Below are positions 10,208-23,249 of a stretch of DNA of 64,000 nucleotides, one piece after another. This DNA is from Dichetophora obliterata. Taxonomy: Eukaryota; Arthropoda; Insecta; Diptera; Sciomyzidae. Each line of letters opens with the position of its first letter. Within the stretch, counting starts at the first letter, position 1. The stretch is from assembly GCA_963920525.1 (NCBI GenBank), contig OY986435.1:301767908-301831907 (forward strand), in the 5' to 3' direction. The notes under the pieces are model-generated. The model was not told the DNA's origin and ran no database searches. It saw only the letters and a program-made list of their open reading frames with translations. Both the position numbers and the translations under genes were made by a program.

Positions 10208-12448
10208 TATTCACAACGTTTTTATTGGGTTGCTTACAGTGCTTTTCAAATTTCAAATTTCAAGTTTCAGCAAAAAAATGGAATTAACACGTGTACATTT
10301 TCGTGCGATTATTTTTTAAAACTTCATTCAAGAGAATTCAAGCGGGGTCGTACTTCACTTACTTCGGTTTTTGAAAAAATACTCCTTTTTTTAGCCTGTA
10401 ACTTAAGTACCGGAATTTTGTTTTATAATAAAATAGCTCAATATTATGCTTAACTATAAGCCGAAATGGATAGCACTTCTAGCAAAAAATGTTTACGAAA
10501 CGACAGGTTTATTTTGTATCTATTTTAGCTGGAGTTGGGCTTCTAACATTAAATCGAAATTGGGTCTATCAAATGATATTCCATCAGCTCCAAAATTTAA
10601 GAATTGAAAATTTTTTTTAAGCATCTTAATCAACATCAAATACATGTTTCTCATCAATAAAAATTTAATTTGAAATTTAAAGTTAAAAAAATATCGTAAG
10701 CTCTAAAGAACTGTTATTTGGATCTAATTAATGTATCAAAATATTACGGTTAAGCTGAGGATTAGGGTGCATCGTTTTTTTTTTTTAATTCACTTCTAAT
10801 AGCATTTTTCTGGTGCTTTAATTCATAAATAAAAAACCTGTGCAAGGAGAAGGTCCACAATTGATTTCTTCAGGTGCCGCCACGCCCTAGAATGTCCGCA
10901 TATCGTAAAAGTTCGACTTTTTCGTAGTTGTTTGATAAATATTGATCTCTATAAAAGCGTTTGAACTGAAGATCAGTGAAACAATTTTTTTATTACTGAA
11001 GTATATGTAGACTATGTGAAAAAAAAAAATCGAAATCATAAATATATATACAATTCTATTTTTCAGGACGATATTTTGAACAGATTTTAGGAAAAAAATT
11101 TTCAAATTCGTCAGAATTCGCACTTTCTGAAAGAGTGCGCCAACAAAAAAATGTATTTAGTATAAGTTGTAGTAGTACTATTAAACACGTTCAATTAAAG
11201 AGTCTTCAAAAGTCTCTAAGTGCTCTGGAATCAAAGAAATAGTATTTTTAAGGGTTTGTAATTCCAGAGTTTTCAGATGTGCGAAAGCTCATTTTTCATC
11301 TCTGGATATTTCAAATCCAGAGTTAAGTGCGTAGAATGTACGATTTTACATATTTTATCGATTCTAAAGCAATATTTCTGAATTAATATTTTTTTAATTT
11401 CACTATTATAGTATTTAGATTATTATGATAATTGATTACACGGTGCTACAGTGGAAATGTACTTTTACTCTTTTTTAAGTGGCATAGTCTAGGTTATAGG
11501 CCAGGTCAAGTACAATACGAAACCATATTTGAAATGGTTAATACACCCCAAAATTTGATTTTACCGTTAAAAACACGATTTTTTGGTACATGGCACATTA
11601 CACAATCAGCAACTCAGCAAGTTTTAACCGATTTTCGATTTAACGGTTTTGAAAAGATAAAAGATAATGCTTTCCTTAATACAGTATTTACATATATTTT
11701 TTGCTGGAACAAGAATGTTTTGACTTATAAACCACAAAACCTAAAATTTTTACCTTTTTTCTAATTTTTTCAACTTTAACGATTATTTACTGCCAAAGTT
11801 TTGTTAAGAATTACTTTAACATTAAAAAAATGATCAATTTTCGGTCAAAGTCATGTGTAATTGAACATTTGGTTGTGAAAATAGCCACCTTTCAGTTAGA
11901 ACACTAGCTTCTGGCGAAGCAAAAACTCGTTTTATTTCTATGGTGCATTTCGACAAACTATCGAACACCAATGAATATTGAAATAAATAAAGAAGCAACT
12001 AGAACAGATGGCAACCCTTGATAGAGTTGATGGCGGTGATCTATAAATAGCCTACTGCTTTAAAATGTCATATGATTAGCAGCCATATAATTCATAAGAA
12101 TGAATTCCAAAATCTGCACATTCATATACTAATTTAAACAGTGAGTTGATCACAGCTTAATCACTCAAAGACTACTGAAGAGGAAAATGTAGTGATTTTC
12201 GAAACAGACTGTCTAGTCAGCTAAGTGATTGACTCTATACAGAGTTGTTGCTGTTGTTGTTGTTGTTGTCTTCTTTAAAACTTACTTGATCTAAAGCTCA
12301 CAATCTTAATTCATGTATTTATTTAATAGATCATAAAAACTAATTAAATTAATGTTAATTTTAGAAAATTGTATTAAAATTGACTGAGTTATTAAATTTG
12401 TTTATAAGTAAGAAATTACGCCTTCATTGGTCCATTGGTCTTGGTTGC

Positions 12449-12592
12449 GTTCATGTATCAGTTTAAAGCTCATATTAAATACATTTTTATTATTTCTTTT
12501 AAAATTGGTGTATTAAAATTGGTTCATGTATCAGTTTAAAGCTCATATTAAATATATTTTATGATTTCTTTTAAAATTGGTGTATTTTTTTA
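12449..12592 (+). repeat. 72-bp direct duplication in the foldback loop
   Basis: The segment beginning GTTCATGTATCAGTTTAAAG occurs twice in tandem (from about 12449 and about 12521), with a few substitutions. Confidence 0.75.
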
Positions 12593-12961
12593 ATACGAAT
12601 GACCATTTATTTTATTTCCTCTTTCGGAAGTAAACTTTTAAACATTCCAAGATTGTTACTTTTACATTAAACTACTTTTAAAATGAATAAAGCAATATAT
12701 TTCATCTTTCCAAAACCGTTTTTAAATCGAAAATTGGTTGAAAAATTGCTGAGTTGCTGATTGCGTAATGTGTCAAGTACCAAAAAATCGGTTTTTTAAA
12801 AGTTAAATGAAATTTTGGGGGTGTTTTAACAATTTCAAATATGGTTTCGTATTGTACTCGACCAGATCTATAACCTAGACTATGTCACTTAAAAAAGAGT
12901 AGAAGTACATTTCCACTGTAGCACCGTGTAATCAGTTATCATAACTATCTAAATACTATAA

Positions 12962-14741
12962 GGGCCATTTTGTTCACAGAGAGATAAATTTATCCCCGAG
13001 TTAATTCCATGATTTTTCCAGTTTTTCATTTGTTCACAGTGAGTTAAGCATTTAACTCTTCAAGCTGGAGATAAAAATGGTGGCGAGATAGCTTAACCCC
13101 AAAAATATTTAACTCGTGAAAATTGGTAAGTTAAGATTTTTAATTCGCTTTCATCACTCTCATTTTAATATTTTTTTATTTACTTGGTGTCAAAATATTG
13201 AAAATACAGATTTTTAAACATAGGGAAACAGTATTGGGTTACTGATTTCGAATCTGGTGTCAGAAGTTTAAAATTCAAGATGTTGGATAGGGTTGCCACC
13301 TTAATTTTTTATTTTTACGAATTCGGGGCTGGCGCGAACTAAAGTGTAAGAATGGGTCGCTGAATCCGAATCTGTTGTCAGAATTTCAAAATTCGAAAAT
13401 TTTTCTACATATAGGGCTGCCACCTAAAAATGTTTTATTTTAAGAATTTTAAACATGAGGAAATAGTTTTGGGGGGTCGCTGATTTCGAATCTGATGTCA
13501 GAATTTTAAAATTCAAAATGGTGGATAGGGTTGCCACCCTAATTTTTTGTATTTTTATGAATTCGGGACTGGCAAAAAAATGGTATACCAAATATGGGTC
13601 GCTGAATACGAATCCATGGTCAGAATTTTAAAATTATAAAGTTTTGAAATAAAAGGGTTGCCACCTAATAATATGTATTTTTAAGAATTTTAAACATTAT
13701 TTAACAGTGTTAGGGTGTCACTGATTTCGAATCTGATTTTAAAATTCAAAATGGTGGATAGGGTTGCCACCTTAATTTTTTTGTATTTTTATGAATTCGG
13801 GGCTGGTGCGATTTAAAAGGTAAAAATGGGTCGCTGAATCCGAATCCGTGGTCAGAATTTCAAAATGAGAAAATTTTATAATAATAGGGCTGCTGCCACC
13901 TAATATGTATTTTCGAAAGTAAAAGCAGCCCTATTATATCAAAATTTTACAATTTTGAAATTCTAATTCTGACCAAGGATTCGGATTCAGCAACCCACTT
14001 TTGGCATACCATTTTTTTGCCAGCCCCGAATTAATAAAAATACAAAAAATCAAGTTGGCAAACCTATCCTCAATTTTGAATTTTAAAATTCTGACTTCAG
14101 ATTCGAAATCAGTGACTCCCCAATACTATTTCCTCATGTTTAAAATTCTTAAAATAAAACATTTTTAGGTGGCAGCCCTATGTGTAGAAAAATTTTCGAG
14201 TTTTCAAATTCTGACAACGGATTCGGAATCAGCGACCCAATTTTACCTAGTGTTTCTCCCAGAGTTGAATTCGCATAAAAAACAAGGAATTAGGTGGCAA
14301 CTCTATCCGCCATCTTGAATTTTAAAATTCTGACACCAGATTCGAAAGAAGTAACCCCCAAAACGTTTTCTTCATGTTTAAAATTCTTAAAAAAATGTTT
14401 AGTTAGTAGCCCTGTGTAGAAAAATTTTAGAATTTTGAAATTCTGACATCAGATGCAAAATCAGCGATCCATTTTTACCAAGTGTTCACTCCAACCCCCA
14501 AATTCGCAAAAATAAATCAAAAATCCCCACACATTTTTTAATTAATGAGCAACATTCTAACATTCCAATGGAAATCGATATAAACTGAGAGCAAGTTTAT
14601 GCTCTAAGCATAGAGCCGGGATAAAATGTGAACAAAACCACTTTTTTTATCTCCCGACTTATACGCTTGGTATAAAATTAACCTAGAGATAGTTATCCCC
14701 GAATTAAATAATTTTTATGCCCTTTGTGAACAAAATGGCCC
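12962..14741. mobile_element. TAA-flanked (Harbinger-like) element built of satellite-like modules, nested in the foldback
   Basis: The TIR begins GGGCCATTTTGTTCACA on both ends. TAA flanks each side (12959-12961, 14742-14744). The uninterrupted other arm of the foldback (about 11404-11414) has the matching empty site, ...ATTATAG..., confirming a 3-bp duplication. Inside, 'gggttgccacc' modules about 105-127 bp apart (13291, 13415, 13529, 13656, 13762, about 13890) run in plus orientation to a centre near 13910, then in minus orientation to about 14500. Two module types alternate. There is no transposase frame. Confidence 0.85.
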
Positions 14742-15440
14742 TAAGAGTGAAATTAAAAAAATATTAATTAAAAAAATATGTAAAATCGTACATTCTACGC
14801 ACTTAACTCTGGATTTGAAATATCCAGATAAAAAATTGTTACACTGATCTTCAGTGCATACGCTTTTATAGAGATCAATATTTATCAAACAACTACGAAA
14901 AAGTCGAAATTTTATGATATGCGGTCATTCTAGGGCGTGGCGCCACCTGAAGAAATCAATTGTGGACCTTATCCTTGCACAGGTTTTTATTTATGAATTA
15001 AAGCACCAGAAAAATGCTATTAGAAGTGAATATTTAAAAAAAAAGATGCACCCTGGAGTGAGGATATCTTGAAAATTTCTCATTTCATGAAAGCTAAGTG
15101 TTTGGAATGTTTAAAAGAACCTCCTTTAAATATTGTTCTGAATAAACTTTCTTTTTAGCATAAGATATATTTTTTGAGTAAAAAAAATGATACCAACATG
15201 TGCTTTAGATTGTTCCAAAAAAATTAAAATTTAATTTTTCACGGGTCAGGAGCTTATATAGTTTATAAAGGTGTAAAAACACTCCATGATTTTTTTCATT
15301 ACGATCGTATAATTTTTTAGGATATGCTCGAAGCACTCACAGTTTTTTTTTTTGGCCAGTAAAATAAAACCTTTTTTAGAGTGTAAACTTTTTTAAGACT
15401 GTTCATAAATTATTTTTTTAGGTATAACAAAACACAAAAA

Positions 15441-16553
15441 GATTTTTTTTCCCCAATCAACCAATTCGACTAATTTTGAGCAAAATCTGACCTTTGTGTT
15501 TCCGAATTTTTTTAAACTTTGTAGGTTAGTAGTGCCTATAAAATTAACTTAAACTGTGTTCTGATTTTGCGAAAAAAAATTTTTTACAGTTATACACTGT
15601 ATTATTAAAAAACAGAAAAAAATGCTATTTGTGCACGTACTCAAATAGCTGCATCTTAGAAACTATAAGTCGGACGGAAAAAATAAAATATATTTTAAAG
15701 ACTTTGAATGAATCATTTCATTTCTAAAAGAACCTTTTCGTATTTAATACAAATTTATTTGATTAAACAGGATCATTATAGTTCGTGGTATGTTCATAAT
15801 AAACATTAAGAATTTGTATATAAATCATAGAAAATCAACATCATAAATAACAAGGTCATATAGAAAACGTTTGTGGAGTATGCCTACCGGAAAACCACGT
15901 AAAAAAACGCGCTAGCTACCTCGAAGGCAGTGCGGAAATGCGTGAATATTTAGTACCTGACGATTTTTTCAACTTTTAGAATGAAGGAATGAATTCAGAA
16001 ATGGTTATTCTTAGGAATGGTTAGGAATGGTTAGGAATGGTTAAGAAGAAAAGTGTCTAAGAAATGTCTATTTTGACCGAACTAAAAAGCGACAATATTT
16101 AAAAAAAATTTCATTTCCGTTATAAAAATAGGAAATCTTTTGTAGCAATCGTTGGAATTTCAACCTTAAATTGTGTGTTGTTAGCCTTTAGAATTGATGC
16201 CTTAACACGACACTATATTAAAAAGATAAAAAATTTGTTGCGAAGACTATGAAAAATGTGACTGAAAATTTAAGGTAAAAAAAAATGCATAAAAATTTTT
16301 AAAAAATACATAACCAAAAAGACCCATTCAGGGTCTTTAAAATATATTTAATTTTTTCCCGACCGACTTATATAATATATAATATATTTCACAGTGTATA
16401 ACTGCAAAAACAGAACACAGTTTAAGTTCTTTTTATAGGCACTACTAACATACAAAGTTTAAAAAAATTTGGAAAAACAAAGGTCGGATTTTGCTTAAAA
16501 TAAGTCCAATTGATATGGAATCATCGATATGTGGTTGATTGGGGAAAAAAATC
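15441..16553. mobile_element. Foldback element with about 250-bp arms
   Basis: The left arm (15441 to about 15720) and right arm (about 16320-16553) are inverted copies. The outermost block GATTTTTTTTCCCCAATCAA reads in reverse at 16536-16553. Shared inner blocks are GTGCCTATAAAA/'tttttataggcac' and AAGTCGG/CCGACTT. The spacer (15720-16320) contains three GGTTAGGAAT repeats (about 16013-16045) and no coding frame. Confidence 0.7.
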
Positions 16554-18950
16554 TTATCGTGTGCAAGCCCCTCCCCCTTTATGAAATACCTATCTACTGC
16601 GTTAAAACACAGTAACTTTGACGTCTATAAAAACAGCTCCGGTGCACTGTCCAATTGTGTGTAGTGTTGCCACATCTAATTTTTTGTTTTGCTTCATTGT
16701 GGGACAAGCACTTTGAAAGGAAATTTCGCAATCGGGTAAAAGGGATATAGCTATTGTTTGGAGATATGGTAAAAAATAGGGGGGCCCTAGGCATGTGCCC
16801 AGAATGCCCAGTGGGAAAGAGGGGCCTGCCCAACCCAATCAAACAATGTTGAATTGAGCTCAACAGGAGTTTAACAACAAGCGTCAATGTTCCCCGAACT
16901 CTTTTCCACTAAACTTTAAAACATCTCAATTATTATCGTAATAATGACCAAACAACAAATAAAGCTGTTATGATTATATGAAAATTTAGTGGGCACCAGT
17001 TGATAAAATAATTAAATGCAAAACCGAACAACGAATTATATGCTAAAATTGGATGCTAATTCTAGATATAATAAAGGCTAATAAATATTCCTCCACACAT
17101 GAGGCGAGCACAAATAAGACCAATACCCAACAAACGTTGATAATGTTATAATTCAACTCAACGTTGTGGCACAGTAAACAACAACAACAAAAGCAACAAC
17201 AGAAGCCAAAGTTGTGTAATTATTTCAGTTCGTTATTGAATTCTTTAATACATACAAAAATGAATTCACACATAATCAACAAATTTGGTAAACAATTTAA
17301 CATAAAAATTGCCTAAATCACTAAAGCATTTCCTGCAGTTCGAAGGCACTTTTGGCATACTGAGAACATTGAGAAAATGCATTGAGTGGAGCGCTTTTTC
17401 AAATATTTATGTTTTTTTTATTTTATGGCGAGTGCGAGTAACTATTGACCCTGATCTTCCATCTTCGACTATGAGTTGTTTGATACGAGTTGAATAAAAT
17501 TGTAATCGCTGTGTTTTGTTTTTTTTTTCTTTTCTTGTTATGATTATCTGAATTGCTACTGTTGTGAAACAGCTTTTGTATTGATCCGTAAGTTTTTGTC
17601 TGATGCTCTGGTATTCTCTTTGCTTTGACATCTGACGAACAATGAGTGTGTGGGTTCAATTACCGTTTATCTCCAACTTCTCATATGATTCACACATAGT
17701 TTTTCTTAAGAATCTTTTGTGTAAGGAATACATTTATTATCTGCTTTCGTGTCAAGAGTGCTTCTACACTAGACTTTCAACCATTATTGTTGTGGCGGTT
17801 GAGTTTTTCTTTCGTGTTTGTTCAATATTTCTTTATTTGATGCTGTTGTTGTTGTTGTCATAAATGTAATAAGTCCGAGAATGCGTTTAATTGCTGCATC
17901 TTATAGTTATTATCAGTCGTTATCCTCTGTCTGTTAGTTTTATTGAAATAACTTTAGTTGTATTTTTGTAAGTAAATGTATAAATTATTGTCAGTTTCTT
18001 ATGGACATTTATCGACAATGTTTTTGTGATGATGAGGCATTGTGGACGTTTTTTCCGTCTCTCATGGTGCAAGTCACTATACACGTTAGTACGTTTTTGT
18101 TTTTATCGTTAATCATCATCATATTTATCATCGTTTCCATCAGCGGCGATTGCTCTGAAGCTTCATTGTCTTTAAAATGAGCGGCTCGTGTCAAGAATGT
18201 CGACATTGTTTATGATTTTCCCCAACATATTTACAAATTTTTAAGATACATACAAATTTTTTATTTTTTCTGATTTTATAAGTTTTTTGCCTATGATACA
18301 AAAACATTTACCATGGTGGAAGACACAAAATGTATCTTAATCTTATATTGATAAAAGAATGTGAGTATTAAACATTGTAGCAGTTAGCTCCAGAAATAAG
18401 GAAGCAGAGAAAGAGTTGATAGTATATATTCTAAAGTATAGTGCTTTCAAATTGTTACTCAGGAGTATTTTTGTTCATTGTAGCTCAGTTAAATGCTTTT
18501 AAAATAATTAAAAGCGTTAATGTAACAGTTTTCTTCTGTCCGAAAAATGCTTATTAACCCTTAGCGGCCAGAAGGGGTGAATATGTACCAAATTACATAC
18601 AATTCAAGTTATCAAAAACAGCGAAAATCACATTATCGATAAATGTAAGTTACTAGCATGGTACATATAAAGAACAAAAAGTGTTAGTCGCTATAAACGA
18701 TGAACGAGGAAGGGGGGGGGGGGGTATTTAATAACCCCAGTGTGGCCACAAAAGACAGATAGTGAAGAATTTTTTCTCAATTTACGGATTTTTCGTGTCA
18801 GGAGATAAGGAAAGGCAAGTAGATAATATTTAAATAATTGTTATATATTTTTTCAACAATATTATATTTTGACAAAAATATAATAATAAATATATTTCTT
18901 TTAAAAATTAAAAAAAATAATTTTACCAATACATAATGCTACACACAGAA
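16554..18950. other. No gene recognised; short low-complexity tracts
   Basis: ORFs at 16594-16887, 17309-17863 and 18009-18206 overlap on both strands and show no family signature. Short tracts include CAACAA runs (17176-17200), a TGTTGT run (17840-17860) and a G run of about 14 bases (18711-18724) that could form a G-rich structure. The region 17300-18250 has fewer recognisable repeats than its surroundings and may be host intergenic or UTR sequence. Confidence 0.35.
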
Positions 18951-18956
18951 AAAAAT

Positions 18957-19852
18957 CATTGTAAAATCAACCAGAAATATAGTTTCCCCTTTGATTTTGC
19001 TTCATAGAGATTTATAGTAAAATTGTGATTTTCATGCAAAAATCGCAACAAATTTTCATGTTGAATCATTATGAAATTATGTAAAATCATTATAATGGTC
19101 ATGTTGAATCATTATGAAATCATGTAAAATCATTATGATGGTCATTTTGAATCATTATGAATTCATTATGAAACGCAGCTGAATCCTAACCTCAGTTTGA
19201 AATAAAAAGAACTTCAAGTTGATTTTATTTAGTTTTTTTATTGAAAAATAAAATAAATACGACTTATAATTACAAAACATACCCCAATATTTCTCTAAAT
19301 AAATAGTTTTTTTCGATAACGTGCACGAAGTCCTATGGCTGGTATAGCTTCCTGTTTATCTTCCTTAGATAAGATAAGTACCTTAAACTTTCCTAGTCAA
19401 CTGAAGCTTCTGTTTCTATTGAAAAGTAGTACAGCATTTTGATATGATTTTTTATAGCAACATAAGTCACATATCACATTACCTTGTTCATCTGCGTCGA
19501 AGTCTATGGGTTCGACTACTTCCACTTGTATTTACTTTTCATTCAACTTGTTTTACTTTTTTACCAATTATTACAAACTATTTTAATTTTTAACGTAGCT
19601 ACTTCTCGCGATAAAACTTCTAATGTGCTAGAAACAACAGAACTTTTTTGTTACTACTAATAATTTTACTACATTTCATAAGGATTCAACATGATATCAT
19701 AATGATTCTACATGAAATCATTATGATTCTACATGAAATCGTGTTGATTAACTTTTTACATGATGCAATAATGGTTTTATTGGTTTTCATAATAATTCTA
19801 CATGAAATCATAATGATTTTTAGGTCGCTGCTGCCATGAAATATAAAATCAT
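18957..19852. mobile_element. Foldback/MITE candidate with 43-bp tandem units
   Basis: A 43-bp unit containing TTGAATCATTATGAAATCAT is repeated about 2.7 times (19058, 19101, 19144). The same motif recurs in inverse orientation at about 19680-19825 (ACATGAAATCATAATGAT). This makes two inverted arrays around a roughly 450-bp spacer. Exact ends are uncertain. The frame at 19648-19839 is the repeat in translation. Confidence 0.5.
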
Positions 19853-20298
19853 GTAAAACAGCTACCCCTTAATTTCAATACTGCCCAAGTAGTGACTTTT
19901 TTTCTAAAACCCGTATTTTTTCTGACTTTGCACATATATAATTGTTTTTAAAATTTTCTTAATATTGGCTCTTGTAAGCCATACTAGAAGTTAAAAACAT
20001 ATCTTAGAGTGTAAATTAATTTTTTTGAACCCTCAATATCCTGAATTTGTCCTTCTAGACCAGTCCCAGTAGGCAAAAGCAGGTATTTGACGCGCTTCTA
20101 GCATTCCATCATATGGATTTTTTAGCCCTTCCGTACTCATATCCAAGCCCATTAACTTATTTATATGAAACGCGAAAATTGTCTAGGCCTTCCTTTCTCG
20201 CGACTCTAAAGAAGCCTGCTAGAAGCCCTTTTTCAGAATGCACATTGGAAAGAAAAGCAATATAAATATCAACTTGAAATAAAAAACTGTCGATAATT
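19853..20298. other. AT-rich DNA, no gene recognised
   Basis: No coding frame, RNA gene or clear repeat is visible. A CCCAGTAGGCA motif at about 20066 is loosely mirrored at about 20830, but the match is too weak to define an element. Confidence 0.35.
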
Positions 20299-20355
20299 TC
20301 CAGATTTGAACCAACGTCCTCTCATGTGGCGGTTCGACATCTTGTCCACTCGTCT
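20299..20355 (-). repeat. tRNA-like core (minus strand)
   Basis: In reverse complement it contains an A-box-like AGACGAGTGGACAAGATG and, about 30 nt later, a B-box GGTTCAAATC. Stems are imperfect, so it is a tRNA-derived pol III core, not a working tRNA. Two further B-box-like motifs followed by T-rich tracts occur at about 20425 (GGGTTCGAGACC) and 20625 (GGGTTCGCGACC). They look like diverged copies of one unit. Confidence 0.4.
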
Positions 20356-20399
20356 ACAGCAGTTGTTGAGAAACTTCAGCTTGTTTTGCATCATTACAA

Positions 20400-21580
20400 A
20401 TGAAAGTAAGCTTTCGGGAGCGCGGGTTCGAGACCAAGCTCAGACCAAAAAAATTTTTTGCATTTTTTTCAAAATCTAAATTTTTTTTACAAATTTTTGT
20501 GTTTATTTAAAAAAATGTTGGAATTTTTTTGTAAATTTCTTCATACAAAAATAATAGAAAAGACTTAGAATTTTTCCATATGAAAGTTTTCATATAATGT
20601 GATAATGTTACATTTCGGAGACCTGGGTTCGCGACCCAAATCGGACAAAAAAAAATTTATTATTTTTTCTAAATTTTTTTAAAAAATTTTTCATATAAAA
20701 TAACATGAAAAGACTCCAAACCTTCAAAAGGTAGGCCTTACAGAAGCACTGCAGCGATCATGGAAGGTATATTGACGCCAATAAGAGCACTACTAGCATG
20801 CTTTCTTTTGCGTATCGCTATCTAAAATGCCCACTGGGGTGGTACTCATGCTATTACATAGGTATTTTTGCGTCTGTGCTACAGAGCTTTAAGCTTCTTC
20901 ACTGAGAGAAATCAGTTGTTTAAGCTTTCTGTTGCATAGTTCTTCGATGTTTAAATTTCATATTGAATACAAGTGAAACTCTTAAATGGTTTGGTCTTGA
21001 ATTGATCAAAACTATTAAGGGTGTTCACGTATACTATTAATTGGGCTCTTATTTTTATGATCCGTTTTTTTTTTTCTGAGTACTTATGATGTGATATTTT
21101 GTTTTGTTGTGGTTTGATGCATATTATTTGTTTAAATTTAATAAATTTATAATCTAATTTATTTTCTTGTGTAAATTAATTATTATGTTGTGTATAATTA
21201 AAATTATGAGTATTAAAGAAACTAAGTGACACAGTCTTCACAGCTTGAAATGCCAGAGCGAACTAGAGTGATTTTTTGTTGCATGAGCTTTATATACGTG
21301 TGAAAGCACAAAAGCTTATCTGCACATTTCTACGCGTTTGAGCATTAATGTTATAGACCGATTTTTTTGATTAGGGTTATTTTTGACCCTAGTGTGGCAG
21401 CTACAATATGTTAAGCAACGAAATGTGGTCGTTAAGAATTAAATAAAACCTTCCCACCTATTATTTTTTTGAATAACTCTTAAGTATTTTTCAATTTTTA
21501 AATATAATTTTTTATATTATTGGTAGTTAAACGAGCTATAGGTCAGATTTTTTTCTTAATTTATTTAATATAAATTTAAA
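20400..21580. other. No gene recognised
   Basis: Contains the two B-box-like repeat units near 20410-20470 and 20600-20690, then AT-rich DNA. No reading frame longer than about 60 codons looks coding. Confidence 0.3.
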
Positions 21581-21588
21581 TTCCAATA

Positions 21589-21617
21589 TTTCGTTTTTCG
21601 TTGAAAAACATCATCAG
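21589..21617 (-). ncRNA. Hammerhead-ribozyme-like core (possible Penelope-like element remnant)
   Basis: On the minus strand, CTGATGA is followed by one T, a perfect 7-bp hairpin (GTTTTTC-AAC-GAAAAAC) and then GAAA. This is the arrangement of hammerhead core and stem II. Such motifs are known from the repeats of Penelope-like retroelements. I cannot draw a convincing stem I, and stem III would be very short, so this is probably a decayed fragment. No Penelope RT is nearby. Confidence 0.35.
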
Positions 21618-21619
21618 GG

Positions 21620-23249
21620 AAAACACTAAAAAATATACAATAATTACAAATTACAATATAATCACATAACATAATATTTAAAATACATGAACTTACAAAA
21701 ATTAAATAAATATACTGAATTTACATTGATTTTTTTAAAAAAACATTTGAGAAACGATATGACAAAAAACATAAGAACATCTAGCCTGAATAAACAACAC
21801 TTGACGACGGACTTTGATGACTAATTATTGTTAGTTTTGTCTTATAATGTTTTGTTTATTTGTTTGCACTTTATTTATTAGGTGTCTGTAGATGTCTTAT
21901 TTTTCTCCCAAAAAAATTTTTTTGGGAGATCTTGACCACCCTATTCAACTTTTGAGATCTCTTAGAATACGATCTAAATTTTACGATACGCCCTACTGTA
22001 TATGTCACATATTTCTTATATACGTTTGTCAGTTTTGTTCACTGGGTAACTAGGGAACATTCCATAAATCTTTTTCATTGCAGAATTGGCATTGCTATTT
22101 TTCGTTCATTACCTGTAGACAGCTGATGGCTACGAAGGAAAACTTTAAAAAACAGATTTTTTAGAACTTTTTTTACTCTGGGAAGATTCAAAGCCACTGC
22201 CGCTACACGAGCAAAGTCGATAAAAATAAAAACATTTGCCGACACATAAAATGTGTTCTAGTGACTTAGGTAACGCAGAAAAAACTTTTTTATATTACAT
22301 TTAAAATTTGTCATTGAGTGATATAATAATGGCGTAACATTAAAAGTATATCAAAACATTATTTGTCTAACAGATAGCGTATATTTAAAGAAACTACGAA
22401 AAAGACTTAAAACTGAAATGAACGTCATTAAGATCGGAAATAAACTTAATTATCAGTTCATTCAATATTTTATATTCTATTTTTTAGTTTGAAATTCAAT
22501 AATTTTGCAATTGTTTGAACTTGCTTGCCGCTAATCACATCAGTTATTTCTTTTTTCTTTATATCAGTTCATTATTTTATGTTTTCATCCCCTGCTGTGA
22601 AGAATTAAAGTGAAAATAGATATTTTTACGAGATATAATTTAGTAAAATGTGTTGCTGGAATAAAGATAAGGAGAAGAAAAGGGGGAGAAAAGGGAAAAA
22701 CAGAAAAAACTACCACTACAAAAAGCAGTGCCCACACACCCCAAGAAAAACAGCATTCTTGTTGTTTGTGTTTGCATATAAACAAAAATAGAGACAAAGA
22801 TTGCGTGAAGTGAAGGGAATGGTGAGGCAGTTGGGCGTTCATGTCATCCAATCCATGCACACTGGATGCAGCCCACTTTTGCCGGATGGCTGCTTCTGCT
22901 GCTGCTCTTGCTGTACAAATTGGATGCGGAATACAAACATCTTTTGATTTGAAAGACATCTCAGTGTAAACACAGCTGGTGGTGGTGAGGGCACATTGCC
23001 ACATTTCCAGCACCATCACCAGTTCTATTTAAGGTGCTTTGTCAAAGTCAATGGCAGACTTAGTCTTTAGTGGAACATTGAATTTCCTTTATAAAGGGAA
23101 AATAAGTAATTTTACATTGAATGCGTTTATTTCGCAAAATTGGCTTGCAAGAACTATGTTCATGATCCAAATTTTGTGATAAAGGGTCATACAGATAATT
23201 GCTTTTCAATACTATTTATTGATAGATACGGTAATAACGGTTGGTGGCG
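21620..23249. other. No recognised gene; one open frame of unclear status
   Basis: AT-rich to about 22560. The stretch 22600-23040 is less AT-rich and holds a 144-codon minus-strand frame (22585-23019) with a Phe/Val/Leu-rich central segment. It matches no family I know. The codons of its hydrophobic part derive from purine-rich opposite-strand DNA, so I do not call it a gene. Confidence 0.3.

Larger units (their letters stand above)
10764..15054. mobile_element. Large foldback element (about 0.9-1 kb inverted arms)
   Basis: The left arm (10764 to about 11720) and right arm (about 12640-12958 plus 14745-15054) are inverted copies. Both ends begin AGGGTGCATC. The arms share the block with 'gggcgtgg'/'ccacgccc' (about 10884 and 14933), the GATCAGTG block and the block with GTGGAAATGTAC (about 11450 and 12910). 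The right arm lacks about 320 bp present in the left (around 10985-11305) and is interrupted by the element at 12962-14741. The loop (11720-12640) has a GTT repeat (12246-12270) and a 72-bp duplication. No transposase frame is seen. Confidence 0.75.

Noticed and set aside
16013..16045. GGTTAGGAAT repeats as interstitial telomere sequence
   Set aside because: Only three copies, of a unit that is not a known insect telomere repeat.
16740..16900. Element ends near CCCAGTGGG and CCCAACAAACG (17126)
   Set aside because: No matching inverted partner with target duplication could be found.
22585..23019. 144-codon minus-strand ORF with a hydrophobic segment
   Set aside because: No family resemblance, and the hydrophobic part mirrors a purine-rich opposite strand. 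There is no supporting context such as splice sites or promoter.
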